Part shown: positions 53,717 to 64,000 of the stretch, one piece after another
Numbering within the stretch: position 1 is the first letter of the stretch
How the letters are laid out: the number at the start of each line of letters is the position of its first letter
Program-made: the position numbers and the translations under genes
Notes under the pieces: model-generated
Seen by the model: the letters and a program-made list of their open reading frames with translations, nothing else
Told to the model about the DNA's origin: nothing
Database searches by the model: none
Assembly (NCBI RefSeq): GCF_000321415.2
Contig: NC_019902.2
Span: 1,240,001 to 1,304,000, forward strand
Length of the DNA stretch: 64,000 nucleotides
Direction of reading: 5' to 3'
From: Thioalkalivibrio nitratireducens DSM 14787
GTDB taxonomy: Bacteria > Pseudomonadota > Gammaproteobacteria > Ectothiorhodospirales > Ectothiorhodospiraceae

Positions 53717-56700
53717 TTATCGGCCTTCCTGGCCCTGGCCCTGGCCCTGGCCCTGGCCCTCGGCCGATTGCTGCGGGTGATCCAAGTCGTCCCCGGCTGC
53801 CTGCGCCAGAAGCGACGCGTTGCCGCCAACGGCGGCGGTGTTGATCGTCAGCACGCGTTCGGTCGCGAATCGGTGCAGGTAGCGCGGACCCCCGGCCTTC
53901 GGGCCGGTCCCCGAGAGTGCTTCCCCGCCAAACGGCTGCACGCCGACCACGGCCCCGACCTGGTTGCGGTTCACGTAGCAGTTTCCCGCACGGATGCGGC
54001 GCGCGATCCTGCGGGCCCGGGAGTCGATCCGGGTGTGCATCCCGAACGTCAGGCCATAGCCGGCCGCGTTGATTGCAGCCACCACTGCATCGAGTTCGTC
54101 CGACCGGTAGCGTGCTACGTGTAGCACTGGGCCGAAGATCTCGCGTTCCAGATCCTGGATGCCGCCGACCTCGAGGGCGATCGGTGCGACGAAATGCCCG
54201 TGCGCGGCCGCGGCTCCGAGACGGCACTCGCCGAGGACCCTGCAACCGGCACCTCGCAGGTCCGCGACATGAGCGTTGATCTGCTCCCGGGCATCGGCGT
54301 CGATCACCGGTCCGACATCGGTTTCCAGCCAAGCCGGATCGTCGACCACGAGTTCGTCCATCGCGCCGGCGAGCAGTTCGAGCACGGGATCCGCAAGATC
54401 CTGCTGCAGGTACAGCACGCGCAGCGCGGAGCAGCGCTGCCCGGCACTGCGAAACGCCGATTCCAGCACATCGGTGACCAGCTGCTCGGGTAACGCACTG
54501 GAGTCCGCGATCATCGCGTTGATGCCGCCGGTCTCGGCGATCAGGGGCACGATCGGTCCCTCCCGGGCCGCGAGCATGCGGTGGATCGACTGCGCGGCCG
54601 CCACCGATCCGGTGAACGCGACGCCGTCGACCTCCGGTCGTTGGATCAGCGCCGCGCCGGTGGCTGCATCCCCCGGCAGCAACTGCAGCACGTCCGGCGG
54701 GATCCCGGCGGCATGGAACAGCTCGACCGCAAGGGCGGCGGTGAGCGTGGCCTGCTCGGCCGGCTTCGCCAGCACTGTATTGCCAGCAGCGAGCGCGGCG
54801 GCCACCTGGCCGCAGAAGATCGCCAGCGGGAAGTTCCACGGACTGATGCAGACGAAGACCCCGCGACCGCGCAGCTCGATCTCGTTGTGTTCCCCGGTCG
54901 GTCCGGGCAGCACCTGCGGCTGAGCAAACTCCGCCCGCGCACGGGCGGCGTAGTAGCGGCAGAAGTCGACCGCCTCGCGCAGCTCCGCGACACTGTCGGG
55001 GATCGTCTTGCCGGTCTCGCGTACGCAGCGGGCCATCAGCTCCGGCCGGTGCGCTTCGAGCAGGTCGGCCATGGTTTCCAGGCAGCGCGCACCGCCCGGC
55101 GGCGGGCGTCGCGTCCCAGCCCGGCGCCGCGGCCTGGGCCACCGCGGCCGCCCTGGCGACCGCGTCGGGATCGGCCCAGACTGCCTCGCCGACCGCGCGC
55201 CGGCGGTTGGTCGGGTCGAACACTGGGCGCGGTGTGCCCGGTTGCACGGCGCCGTCGATCAGCGGAGACGCACGCCAGGGCCGGGCCGCGGCCCAGCGGC
55301 ACGACCACCTCGGGGTCGTTCAGGTCCACCCCGGCGGAGTTGCGCCGCTCGGCGCCGAACAGGTCCGCCGGCACCGGAATCCGGGGGTTGCGCACCGGCG
55401 CCAGTGCCGCGGCCCGCTCGACCGGATCGCCCACCAGGTCCGCGACCGGCACGCGCGGGTCGTGGATGCGGTTCACGAAGGAGCTGTTCGCACCGTTCTC
55501 CAGCAGGCGCCGCACCAGATACGGCAACAGTTCGTGGTAGCGCCCGACCGGAGCATAGATCCGGCACGGAACACCGTGCCGCTCCCGCAGCACCTCGTGC
55601 AGCGTCTCGCCCATGCCCTGCAGGCGCTGGAACTCGAACGGCCGGTCCGCTGCCGCGTCGAGCACCCAGGCCACGGTATGCGCATTGTGCGTCGCGAACT
55701 GCGGGTACAGCCGGCCGCGCGTGTCGAGCAGCCTGCGCGCACAGGCGAGGTATGAAACGTCGGTATGGGCCTTGCGGGTGAAGACCGGATAGTCGGCCAG
55801 GCCCTGAAGCTGACAGAGTTTGATTTCGGTGTCCCAGTACGCACCCTTGACCAGACGCACCATCCAGCGCCGGCCGTGGCGCCGGCCAACATCGTCGAGC
55901 CAGTCGATCAGCGCAAGACAGCGCTTCTGGTAGGCCTGGATCGCGAGGCCCAGGCCGTCCCAGCCACGCAGTTCCGGGCGGGACGAGACCGCCTCGATCA
56001 GATCGAGCGAGAGGTCCAGCCGGTCGGCCTCCTCGGCATCGACGCACAGGCCGACGCCGGCGGCGCGCGCATCCGCGGCCAGTGTACCCAGGCGCTCGAC
56101 AAGCGCCGGCAGCGCCCGCCGCCGCTGGGCGAAGACATAGCGCGGGTGCAGCGCCGACAGCTTCACCGATATGCCCGGGGCCTGCTCGACGTCACCGCTG
56201 CCGCTGTGCGCGCCCAGGAAACGGATCGCGCTGGCATAGGCGTCGAAGTAACGCTCGGCATCGGCCGCCGTCAGCGCGGCCTCGCCGAGCATGTCGTAGG
56301 AGTGGCGGAAGCCCCGGTCCCGTTCGGCCTGTCCGTGCTCCCAGGCGTCGCCGAGGGTCTCTCCCGCGACAAACTGCTGCCCGAGCACCCGCATCGCCCG
56401 GCGGACCGCCTGTCGCAGCAGCGGCTCGCCGGTGCGCTGCACCAGGCCGTACAGTATTCCCGCTTCGTCGCGCGTATCCGGTTCACGTGCCTGGGCCACA
56501 CGCGCGCCCAGGATCAGCGCCCAGGTCGAGGCATTCACGAACAGCGAGTCGCTATGCCCGAGATGCGTCTCCCAGTGCCCGGCGCGGATCCGGTCCCCGA
56601 TCAGTCGGTCCGCGGTCGCGGGGTCCGGTACCCGCAGCAGCGCCTCGGCCAGGCACATCAGCACAACGCCTTCGCGGCTCGACAGGTCGTACTCGCGGAT

Positions 56701-56907
56701 CAGCGCCTCGATGCCGCTGCCGCCGCTTGTGTGCTCGCGAACCGCCCGAACCAGGGCCACGGCCTCGGTGCGCACCCGTTCCCGGGCGCTGGCATCGACC
56801 CGGGCCAGCGCGGACAGTTGCCGGACCAGCGGCCCCTCGGCGGCCCGCAGTATTGTGCGGAGGTGGCGGCGCAGCGCGCCGGGTTCCGGCAACGGTTCGA
56901 CGATCAT
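53717..56907 (-). pseudogene. putA: Bifunctional proline dehydrogenase / P5C dehydrogenase with two frame breaks
   Basis: Start 56907 has GGGAGG upstream. Proline dehydrogenase domain: GISVKLSALHPRY, DAEEADRLDLSLD, GRRWMVRLVKGAYWD, TFVNR-type FVNRIHD; no N-terminal DNA-binding domain. The aldehyde dehydrogenase half has SPWNFPLA, FTGSVAAAQS, ETGGINAMI (catalytic Glu) and AGQRCSAL (catalytic Cys). The frame changes near 55275 (restored by one base less in a CCC run, giving WRASPLIDG) and again near 55110 (one base less in GGG). Both are +1-type breaks within about 170 bp. All motifs outside are intact, so a sequencing or assembly error is as likely as decay. Total about 1060 codons, with a Gly-Gln repeat at the end. 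Confidence 0.88.
53727..53761 (+). repeat. Hexanucleotide tandem repeat (CCTGGC/GGCCCT) in putA tail
   Basis: Five to six units of TGGCCC within 53727-53761, encoding a GQGQGQGQ tail on the minus strand. The six-base unit preserves the frame whatever its count. Confidence 0.85.
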
Positions 56908-57154
56908 CGCGATCCTCCCGTGTCTGCGTGTCGGCCGCAACCGCCCGGAACTCCCGAGCGTCGAGGTACAAGGGTTCAGACCCCGGTCTGCTTGCGCGGG
57001 TTTCCGTCGACTGCGATCGCGGATTCGGGGGAATTTCGTGGCGGCGCCGGCAGGCTCATCCGGTATTCGGTGCCGCGCACGGCACGCTGGATCCCGATGC
57101 GAGCGGAGGACAGAAGCGACGAGTGTCCCGATTCGAGGCGGCTTCCCGCTGTTC

Positions 57155-57898
57155 GTGCTGGCCGGCCTCCTGCTGCTGGCATTGCCCGGTGCCAACGCAA
57201 CCGGTTTTTCCGCCGATGCCGCGGCGCCCGATGGGGTCGGCGTGGCCACCTTCGCGGGCGGCTGTTTCTGGTGCATGGAACCGCCGTTCGATGCGCTTGA
57301 GGGGGTGATCTCGACGGCCTCGGGCTACACTGGCGGACATCTGGAAGACCCGAGCTGCGAGCAGGTGGTCACCGGCCGGACCGGCCACTACGAGGTCGTG
57401 CAGGTCGTCTACGATCCCGCGGTCGTCTCCTACGAGCGCCTGCTGCACGTGTACTGGCGAAACATCGACCTCCTCGATGCCGGGGGCCAGTTCTGCGACC
57501 GGGGCGAGCCCTACCGCACCGCGGTACTTCACCACGACGATGAACAGCGCCGGCTGGCGGAAGCGGCGCTGCAGCGCAAGACCGAGCGTTTCGAGACCGG
57601 CATCGCGACCCGGATTCTTCCGGCCGCGACCTTCTACGAGGCTGAGGGATACCACCAGGACCATTACCGCAAGAACCCGATCCGCTACCGCTATTACCGG
57701 TTCACCTGCGGCCGCGATGCCCGCTTGCGCGAACTCTGGGGCGACGAGGCGGGGGGCTGTGGATCCCGCCGCCACCCCGAAAGATGGCAATGGGCCACGG
57801 ATGCACGCGGATACGCACCGAAGAGACTTGGGGTACCTCTCATTTTCCGTGATGTCCGTGTCCTTCCGTGGCTGTCATTTGTCGTGACAGCTGGCTGA
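57155..57898 (+). CDS. msrA: Peptide methionine sulfoxide reductase MsrA, exported form
   Basis: Catalytic motif GGCFWCME with MsrA's Cys, then GVISTASGYTGGH, CEQVVTGRTGHYEVVQVVYDP and QDHYRKNPIRYRYYR. The protein is preceded by a hydrophobic segment (FVLAGLLLLALPGANATG) that looks like a signal peptide. The start is uncertain: in this frame the first usable codon is GTG 57155, while a well-placed ATG (57097) with a charged N-terminus lies one frame off, hinting at a frameshift. The last ~45 residues are translated from a dispersed repeat and are not MsrA-like. Repairs oxidised methionine, here probably in the periplasm. Confidence 0.82.
   Translation: MLAGLLLLALPGANATGFSADAAAPDGVGVATFAGGCFWCMEPPFDALEGVISTASGYTGGHLEDPSCEQVVTGRTGHYEVVQVVYDPAVVSYERLLHVYWRNIDLLDAGGQFCDRGEPYRTAVLHHDDEQRRLAEAALQRKTERFETGIATRILPAATFYEAEGYHQDHYRKNPIRYRYYRFTCGRDARLRELWGDEAGGCGSRRHPERWQWATDARGYAPKRLGVPLIFRDVRVLPWLSFVVTAG
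57781..57895 (+). repeat. Dispersed intergenic repeat, copy C (partial)
   Basis: Contains the arm TTTTCCGTGATGTCCGTGTC and CTTCCGTGGCTGTCAT (57841-57889) of the family seen at 27151 and 59705, plus a weaker left arm (CCACGGATGCACGCGG). It provides the 3' end and stop of msrA. Confidence 0.65.
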
Positions 57899-58064
57899 GG
57901 ACACCACCGGCGGCCGCCAGTCGAGATCGAGTAGACCCGGAGAAGCGTCGGCCGTTTCCGGGGGACGCTTCCCCGCCGCCCCGCCTGACTTGCCGCATCG
58001 CACCGGACAATCGACAATGCGTAGGCTGCGGACAGCCGCGGTGCTACCAGGGAAGATGCGCAGC

Positions 58065-59702
58065 ATGCACGGATGGAACCGGCTCACGGCATTCCTGCTG
58101 TTCGTCGTCGCGATTCCTGCGGCGGCCGACTGCTCCAGAGGCGGCACCGCGCCGATCGCGGATCTGCGCGCTGGTGTCGTCGCCGAGAATGGCAGCGTTA
58201 CCGTCGACGGCATCGTGACCGGCGTGTTCCTGGGGCGCAACCGGCTCGGCGGCTTCTACCTGCAGGACGACCGCCAACCGCCGTCGGGGTTGTTCGTCTA
58301 CGCACCCAGGCTCGGCCCCGGGAATCTGCGCCCCGGCCAGCGGGTTCAGGTCGAAGGCCGTTTCGTCCGCTTCCACGGGCGTCCCCAAGTCAGCCGGATC
58401 GACACCATCAGGGATTGCGGGTATGCAGGGCGGGCGGAACCGGTGGCAGTACGCCTGCCCGAGGACGCCGGGCGCCTCGATGCACTGCAGGGCGTGAAAG
58501 TACGGTTCCCGGATGCATTGACCGTGACCGGCAACTACGAACTGGGCCGCTACGGCAGCCTGCGCCTGTCGTCCGGAGGGCGGCTGCTGCGTACCGGCGC
58601 CCCCGGATCCGGCGCGAACGCGCATGCGGATCGCCAGATCGTGCTCGACGACGGTAGCTATCGCGCCGAGCCGGACCCGATCCCGTACCTTGATGCACAG
58701 GGCACCCGGCGCCTCGGAGACACGGTGCAGGGGCTGACCGGGATCCTGACCCACGCTTTCGGCGCCCATCGCCTGCACCCGACGCGCGAACCGTCGTTCA
58801 TCGCTGCCAATCCCCGGCCCGAGCCGCCGCCGGCCGCGCCCGCCCCGCTGCGGGTGTCCACCCTGAACGTTGAGAACTACTTCCTCACGCTGGGCCAGCG
58901 AGGCGCCCGCAGCCAAGCCGAACTGCAGCGCCAGCGTGGGAAGCTGGCGGCCGTGGTGCGTGGACTCGACGCCGACGTGCTGGCGCTCACCGAGGTCGAG
59001 AACCGGCGCGAGGCTCTGACTGACCTGGTACGGCAGATCAACCGAGGACTGCCACAAGGGCAGCGCTACGCGGCCGTCGCTCACCCCGACAGCGGCACCG
59101 ACGCGATCCAGGTGGCGCTGCTCTACCGCCCGGAACGCCTGGATCTCGTGATGACCGCGGCCGATGTGGATCCGGTGCACAACCGCGCGCCGGTGCTCGG
59201 CTGGTTTCGCGCTTCGGCCGGCGGGCCGCTGCTCGGGGTGGCGGCGGTGCATTTCAAGGCCAAGGTGGGCTGCCCGGACACCGGCGACATCGACCGCGGC
59301 CAGGGTTGCTGGAACCGGCTGCGCACAAACCAGGCGCGGAGTCTGCTCGAATGGATCGACTCGCTGCGGCGCGATGGCGCGCCGGTCGTGATCGCCGGCG
59401 ACATCAATGCCTATGCAGCCGAGGATCCGCTGGATCTGTTGCGAGCCGCGGGCAAGACGAATCTCGCCGGCCGAGATCTGCGCCCGTCCGGCCGCTACAC
59501 CTACGTGTTCCACGGCGAGGCGGGCCAGCTCGACTATCTGCTGGCCGCTCCTGCGGTCGCGAAGCGTGTGACCGCCGCCGGCGTGTGGCACATCAATGCC
59601 GACGAACCCCCGTTCCTGGGTTACTCCGGACGTCGGCCGGCATCCGGCCCATGGCGCTCCTCCGACCACGATCCCGTCTGGGTGGATTTGCACTGGCGCT
59701 AA
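58065..59702 (+). CDS. ExeM/NucH family extracellular endonuclease
   Basis: 545 aa from ATG 58065, where GGGAAG sits 9 nt upstream. Signal peptide ends near AAAD (residue ~21). An N-terminal OB-fold-like domain (GVFLGRNRLGGFYLQD, GQRVQVEGRF) precedes an endonuclease/exonuclease/phosphatase domain: STLNVENYF, TEVENRREALTDLV, AVHFKAKVGC, VIAGDINAYAAEDPL and SDHDPVWVD. The catalytic Glu/Asp/His set (LTEVENR, GDINAY, SDHDP) is intact. It would degrade DNA outside the cell; Cys pairs suggest disulfides. Upstream in-frame starts exist but lack ribosome sites. Confidence 0.9.
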   Translation: MHGWNRLTAFLLFVVAIPAAADCSRGGTAPIADLRAGVVAENGSVTVDGIVTGVFLGRNRLGGFYLQDDRQPPSGLFVYAPRLGPGNLRPGQRVQVEGRFVRFHGRPQVSRIDTIRDCGYAGRAEPVAVRLPEDAGRLDALQGVKVRFPDALTVTGNYELGRYGSLRLSSGGRLLRTGAPGSGANAHADRQIVLDDGSYRAEPDPIPYLDAQGTRRLGDTVQGLTGILTHAFGAHRLHPTREPSFIAANPRPEPPPAAPAPLRVSTLNVENYFLTLGQRGARSQAELQRQRGKLAAVVRGLDADVLALTEVENRREALTDLVRQINRGLPQGQRYAAVAHPDSGTDAIQVALLYRPERLDLVMTAADVDPVHNRAPVLGWFRASAGGPLLGVAAVHFKAKVGCPDTGDIDRGQGCWNRLRTNQARSLLEWIDSLRRDGAPVVIAGDINAYAAEDPLDLLRAAGKTNLAGRDLRPSGRYTYVFHGEAGQLDYLLAAPAVAKRVTAAGVWHINADEPPFLGYSGRRPASGPWRSSDHDPVWVDLHWR

Positions 59703-59704
59703 CT

Positions 59705-59936
59705 TCCATGGCCAGCGGCCACCCCGCAAGATGAAAGGGCGAGCCACGGAAAGCACGGAAAGACATGAAAAAAAGTTCGATCCGTTTCATCTTCCGTGAT
59801 TTCCGTGTTCTTCCGTGGCTGGATTTTCACGCTAACTGTCATACCCTCGGCCGCGAGGCACCCCGAAGGATGAAACTACGATTATAAATCGGAGACATAC
59901 GATTCTCGGGCGGCGTATTTCGCGTTAGCGTGAAAG
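59705..59936 (+). repeat. Dispersed ~230-bp intergenic repeat, copy D
   Basis: Almost identical to copy A (27151-27376): GCCAGCGGCCACCCCG, GAGCCACGGAAAGCACGG, TTCCGTGATTTCCGTGTTCT, then CCTCGGCCGCGAGGCACC, AACTACGATTATAAATC and ATACGATTCTCGGGCGGCG. It ends in GTTAGCGTGAAAG (59924-59936), which is repeated at 61521-61533 on the other side of the IS110 element. Confidence 0.85.
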
Positions 59937-60026
59937 AACCTGACGTTGGGGCGAGCGAGATTCTGGCGTGACGCATGCCGGTGCGCAAATGCCTGCTTGC
60001 GGGACTCGAAGAGCCTGTGTGGCGGC

Positions 60027-61242
<1,216 letters not shown>

Positions 61243-61520
61243 GCTGACCTCCTCGGGCAAACGCACTATCCTTCACGATGTGCTGTCGCCAAGGGCGCCG
61301 TCCTTCAACGGCCTGTCGGGACTCGACGGCTCTTTTTAGCGTGCGCTGTCCATGACCCTTCCAGGCCATGCCAGGCAATCCGGGGTACGAGTGAAGGGCA
61401 GCGGGTCGAGTTAGCGTGCGCGGTCAGGCGCCATCAAGAATTATCGCGACCTCAGCCCGACGCGACAGCACGCCCATTATCTTTCATCATCGGGGGTGCC
61501 GCGCGCCCGGCGGCATGACA
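61243..61520 (-). ncRNA. Candidate bridge-RNA region of the IS110 element
   Basis: Noncoding segment between element end and transposase start. In IS110-group elements this position encodes a structured RNA that guides recombination by pairing to target and donor DNA. I see repeats (TTAGCGTGCGC twice) but cannot define loops, so this is inferred from location. Confidence 0.35.
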
Positions 61521-61533
61521 GTTAGCGTGAAAG

Positions 61534-61860
61534 TCACGGCCTGTCTCGTGTCCCTGGCGACCCGTAGGGCGGAAAAGCGCAGCGTCATCCGCCACATGGC
61601 GTTCGCAGTGCCCAGACGCCCGCAGCATCCCCAACGCCGGCTGGCGGACGAGGCCGAAGGCCATCATCCGCCGTTTCCACGCCGGGGTCGCCGCTGGTGC
61701 CGGGTCGGCACGAACGCCGGCCGGCGGATGACGCTACATCCTTTCGCCCCACGGGTCGGCTGAGACGGGAGCGGTGGGTTCTTGCACGTGACCCGGGAGC
61801 CGGCCCGGGAAATGACGGCTAGACTGTGGGTTACACGCCAGAAAATCGGGAGGCTGCAGG
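61534..61860. repeat. Intergenic region with two CGTCATCCGCC-family inverted repeats
   Basis: No gene. CGTCATCCGCC (61584-61594) and GGCGGATGACG (61724-61734) are the outer arms; GCCATCATCCGCC near 61662 is a third unit. Same family as at 9281-9352 and 30201-30274. The short segment 61514-61531 is the reverse complement of TTTCACGCTAACTGTCATG found inside the dispersed repeat copies. Confidence 0.6.
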
Positions 61861-62289
61861 ATGAAGAAGGTTCACGAAGTCCTGAACGAGAAAGGCCACG
61901 ATGTCTACAGTATTGGTCCGGAAGCGAGCGTGTTCGAAGCGCTGCGAATGATGGCCGATCACGAGATCGGTGCGCTCCCGGTTCTGGAGAACGGGCGGCT
62001 CGTCGGGTTGATCTCGGAACGCGATTATGCGCGCAAGGTGATCCTGCTGGACCGGAGTTCCCGCAACACGCCGGTGCGCGAGATCATGATGGCGCGCGTG
62101 ACCTGCGTGGAGCCCGGACGCACCGTCGAGGAATGCATGGCGCTGATGACCGACAAGCGTGTTCGCCACCTGCCGGTGCTGGAGCATGGCAAGCTGGTCG
62201 GGCTGGTTTCGATCGGGGATCTCGTCAAGGCCATCATCGACGAGCAGCAGTTCATCATCTCGCAGCTCGAACTCTATATCGCCAGTTGA
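61861..62289 (+). CDS. CBS-domain pair protein
   Basis: 142 aa consisting of two CBS repeats (YSIGPEASVFEALRMMADHEIGALPV and VTCVEPGRTVEECMALMTDKRVRHLPV). Each ends in LVGLIS/LVGLVS before an aspartate. Such free CBS pairs bind adenine nucleotides or SAM and regulate partners. Start has GGCTGCAGG upstream. Partner unknown; pcm follows 48 bp later. Confidence 0.93.
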   Translation: MKKVHEVLNEKGHDVYSIGPEASVFEALRMMADHEIGALPVLENGRLVGLISERDYARKVILLDRSSRNTPVREIMMARVTCVEPGRTVEECMALMTDKRVRHLPVLEHGKLVGLVSIGDLVKAIIDEQQFIISQLELYIAS

Positions 62290-62336
62290 TTCCTTCACCT
62301 GAGCGGCGGAGCAGCCGGATACATGCGGAGACGACC

Positions 62337-63029
62337 GTGGTGAGTTCACGAAAGCAACGGATCGATACACTGGTTGCCGAAGTGGAACGCGAGTTCCAGG
62401 AGACGTCCGGCAGCACCGGAATCTCCGCGCCGGATGCCCGGTTGGTCGAGGCGCTGCGACGGGTGCCGCGCGATGCCTTCGTGCCCGACGACAGCGCGCG
62501 TTTCGCCTGGGAGAACCGTGCGCTGTCGATCGGGCATGGCCAGACGATCTCGCAGCCGTTCGTGGTGGCACTGATGACCCAGCTGCTCGAACTGACCCCC
62601 GAGAGTCGGGTGCTGGAGATCGGCACGGGTTCCGGTTATCAGGCCGCACTGCTCGCGGAACTGGCGCAGGAGGTGTTCAGCATCGAGGTGGTGCCCGAGC
62701 TGGCCCGATCCGCTGCCGAGAATCTGCAGCGGCAGGGGTACCGGAACGTGCGGGTCCGGGCGGGCGACGGCCGTCGTGGCTGGCCCGAGGCGGCGCCGTT
62801 CGATGCGGTGATCGTTACAGCCGGAGCAGAATCGATCCCCCCGGCGCTGGTCGAGCAGCTGAAGCCGGGGGGGCACCTGGTGATCCCGGTCGATTCCCAC
62901 TGGCTCGGGCAGGATCTGGTGCTGGTTACCCGCGGCGCCGATGGAACGCTGCACCGCCGCGCCGTGCTTTCGGTGATCTTCGTGCCGCTGGTCGGCGGGG
63001 AGGGTGGCACGGTGGACCCCTGGAGTTGA
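62337..63029 (+). CDS. pcm: Protein-L-isoaspartate O-methyltransferase
   Basis: 230 aa from GTG 62337 (GGAG 6 nt upstream); GTG 62340 is equally possible. Motifs: GHGQTISQPFVVALMTQLLEL, the SAM loop VLEIGTGSGYQAALLAEL, GDGRRGWPEAAPFDAVIVTAG and PPALVEQLKPGGHLVIPV. Repairs isoaspartyl residues in aged proteins. About 15 residues longer at the N terminus than the E. coli enzyme. Confidence 0.92.
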   Translation: MVSSRKQRIDTLVAEVEREFQETSGSTGISAPDARLVEALRRVPRDAFVPDDSARFAWENRALSIGHGQTISQPFVVALMTQLLELTPESRVLEIGTGSGYQAALLAELAQEVFSIEVVPELARSAAENLQRQGYRNVRVRAGDGRRGWPEAAPFDAVIVTAGAESIPPALVEQLKPGGHLVIPVDSHWLGQDLVLVTRGADGTLHRRAVLSVIFVPLVGGEGGTVDPWS

Positions 63030-63084
63030 CGGGTGGTTGCGTGCGGCGGATGGCTTCGGTAAAAAGCAGGCTCGCTGGCAAGCC

Positions 63085-63810
63085 ATGGCAATCGATCCTC
63101 TGATGAACAACCACGACCCGCAGTCTTACCCCGACAGTTTCATCACCGGCACCGTCGGGCCCGAGAGCCTCGCCGTGCTCGAGCAGCAGTTGGCCGAGCA
63201 CCGGGCCCATCTGGCCGCGCTCCGGCCGGATGCGCCGCTGGTTCACCGCGCCCACGTGCTGCTCGATATCGGCGAGACCTTGATCGGCCTGGAGCGCAAG
63301 CCGGAGGCCTGGGAGACCGTGCGGCCGCTGGTGGAGCCGCTGGTGGCCGCCGAGGCTTGGCAGGAGGCCGTCGAGGCCTGCGACTTGCTCTACCGCGCCG
63401 AACAGGATGACTCCATCCTGGCACTCGGGCACGGGGTCTGGCTGGGAGTGACGTATCCGGTCAAGGCGCAGACGACCGTGACCATGCTTACCCACGTGGT
63501 GGACGAGACCCCGGAGCAGGCCGATGGAGCGGCGGTGGCGGCGATGGTCGCGCATTACATTGCAGGGCTGCGTGCCGAGGGCCGGGAACGCGACAGCCTC
63601 ACGTTCCTGACCACGCAGGTCATCTCCCGGGTCGCCCGCCGCCACCGCGGGATCGAGGACCAGGAGACGCTGAATACCTGGATCGACATGTACGAGCTCA
63701 ATGACACGGACAAGTTGTTCCAGCGCCTGAGCCGGATGCTCGACGCGATCGTTGGCGACCACTGGTGGTTCGATCGCGACGAACTGCGTGCGCGGCTGCC
63801 GGTCAACTGA
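63085..63810 (+). CDS. Conserved hypothetical protein, helical
   Basis: 241 aa from ATG 63085; ATG 63103 also possible. Not recognised. Sequence is mostly alpha-helical with a TPR-like flavour (LLDIGETLIGLERKPEAWETV, AWQEAVEACDLLYRAEQDD), ending in RLSRMLDAIVGDHWWFDRDELR. No signal, membrane segment, cysteine cluster or enzyme motif. Shares strand with pcm and a rhomboid gene; the role might be a soluble scaffold. Confidence 0.65.
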   Translation: MAIDPLMNNHDPQSYPDSFITGTVGPESLAVLEQQLAEHRAHLAALRPDAPLVHRAHVLLDIGETLIGLERKPEAWETVRPLVEPLVAAEAWQEAVEACDLLYRAEQDDSILALGHGVWLGVTYPVKAQTTVTMLTHVVDETPEQADGAAVAAMVAHYIAGLRAEGRERDSLTFLTTQVISRVARRHRGIEDQETLNTWIDMYELNDTDKLFQRLSRMLDAIVGDHWWFDRDELRARLPVN

Positions 63811-63888
63811 GCCGGGCCCCGCGAGCCCGCGTTCCCCGCAGCGATGTGGGGGTTATGGGCCGACCTTCCTGGGGCCGCTGCCCCGGCC

Positions 63889-64000
63889 ATGAACGTGCAG
63901 GAGCCCCGTCCCAGACTGTTCCCACCGGTGATCAGCTTCCTGCTGATCGCGAATGCCTTGATGTTCGTGCTGCAGCTGTTCGCGTTCGAACCGCTGCTGC
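63889..64000 (+). CDS. Rhomboid-family intramembrane protease, 5' part (runs out of window)
   Basis: ATG 63889 opens MNVQEPRPRLFPPVISFLLI with a first helix (FLLIANALMFVLQLFAF), the usual start of a bacterial rhomboid. Catalytic residues lie beyond the window, so the family call rests on the N-terminal pattern only. Confidence 0.55.
   Translation, partial: MNVQEPRPRLFPPVISFLLIANALMFVLQLFAFEPLL

Overview
The window reads as the chromosome of a GC-rich gammaproteobacterial sulfur-oxidising chemolithotroph, most like the Ectothiorhodospiraceae (Thioalkalivibrio-type). The basis is gene content: a sulfur-globule-like protein, a TusE/DsrC protein, an APS-kinase fusion, periplasmic nitrate reductase, nickel uptake and HypX hydrogenase maturation, multiheme cytochrome, opgGH. 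The genus is an inference; no 16S rRNA is present.

Layout. 1-2.6 kb: osmoregulated periplasmic glucan genes opgG(D)-opgH. 2.6-3.8 kb: cytochrome b561 and tRNA-Val(CAC) with promoter and terminator. 4.3-9.1 kb: a small island with an SLC13/TrkA_C transporter and a CysN-like/APS-kinase fusion whose GTPase motifs are gone, bracketed by two copies of a ~110-nt structured RNA gene, each with its own promoter and terminator, and sprinkled with short palindromes. 9.6-19.4 kb: RutE-type nitroreductase, a voltage-sensor-like membrane protein, a DUF2868/DUF3482 pair, HD-GYP, HtpX-like protease, SlyD-type FKBP, an AsmA-like anchored protein, and a sulfur-globule-type secreted protein with an internal tandem repeat. 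19.6-26.9 kb: an operon of membrane pentaheme cytochrome + FG-GAP/UnbV protein + TPR protein, and a lipoprotein. 27.4-30.2 kb: the complete AMMECR1/Memo/radical-SAM set. 30.3-38.8 kb: hypX-nikR, a frameshifted gamma-glutamyltranspeptidase, ribA, and an ECF nickel transporter nikKLMQO with a candidate NikR operator over its promoter. 39-44.8 kb: gdhA, then VKOR-Trx, GDPD, glycerol kinase and an alpha/beta hydrolase. 45-51.2 kb: napFDAGHB with a dispersed repeat inserted between napD and napA. 51.2-59.7 kb: methyltransferase, IalB-type protein, DUF167, TusE-like protein, putA carrying two frame breaks, msrA and an ExeM/NucH-type nuclease. 60-61.5 kb: a decayed IS110-family element. 61.8-64 kb: CBS protein, pcm, an unrecognised protein and the start of a rhomboid protease.

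How parts fit together. Nickel genes (nikKLMQO, nikR, hypX) imply a [NiFe] hydrogenase encoded elsewhere. Nap, cytochrome b561 and the pentaheme cytochrome are electron-transfer components. The sulfur-globule protein and TusE fit a sulfur-oxidising life. Frame breaks in ggt, putA, the IS110 transposase and possibly msrA may be real decay or sequence errors. Several intergenic gaps hold members of at least three repeat families, one of which (about 230 bp) recurs at 27.2, 46.0, 57.8 and 59.7 kb.
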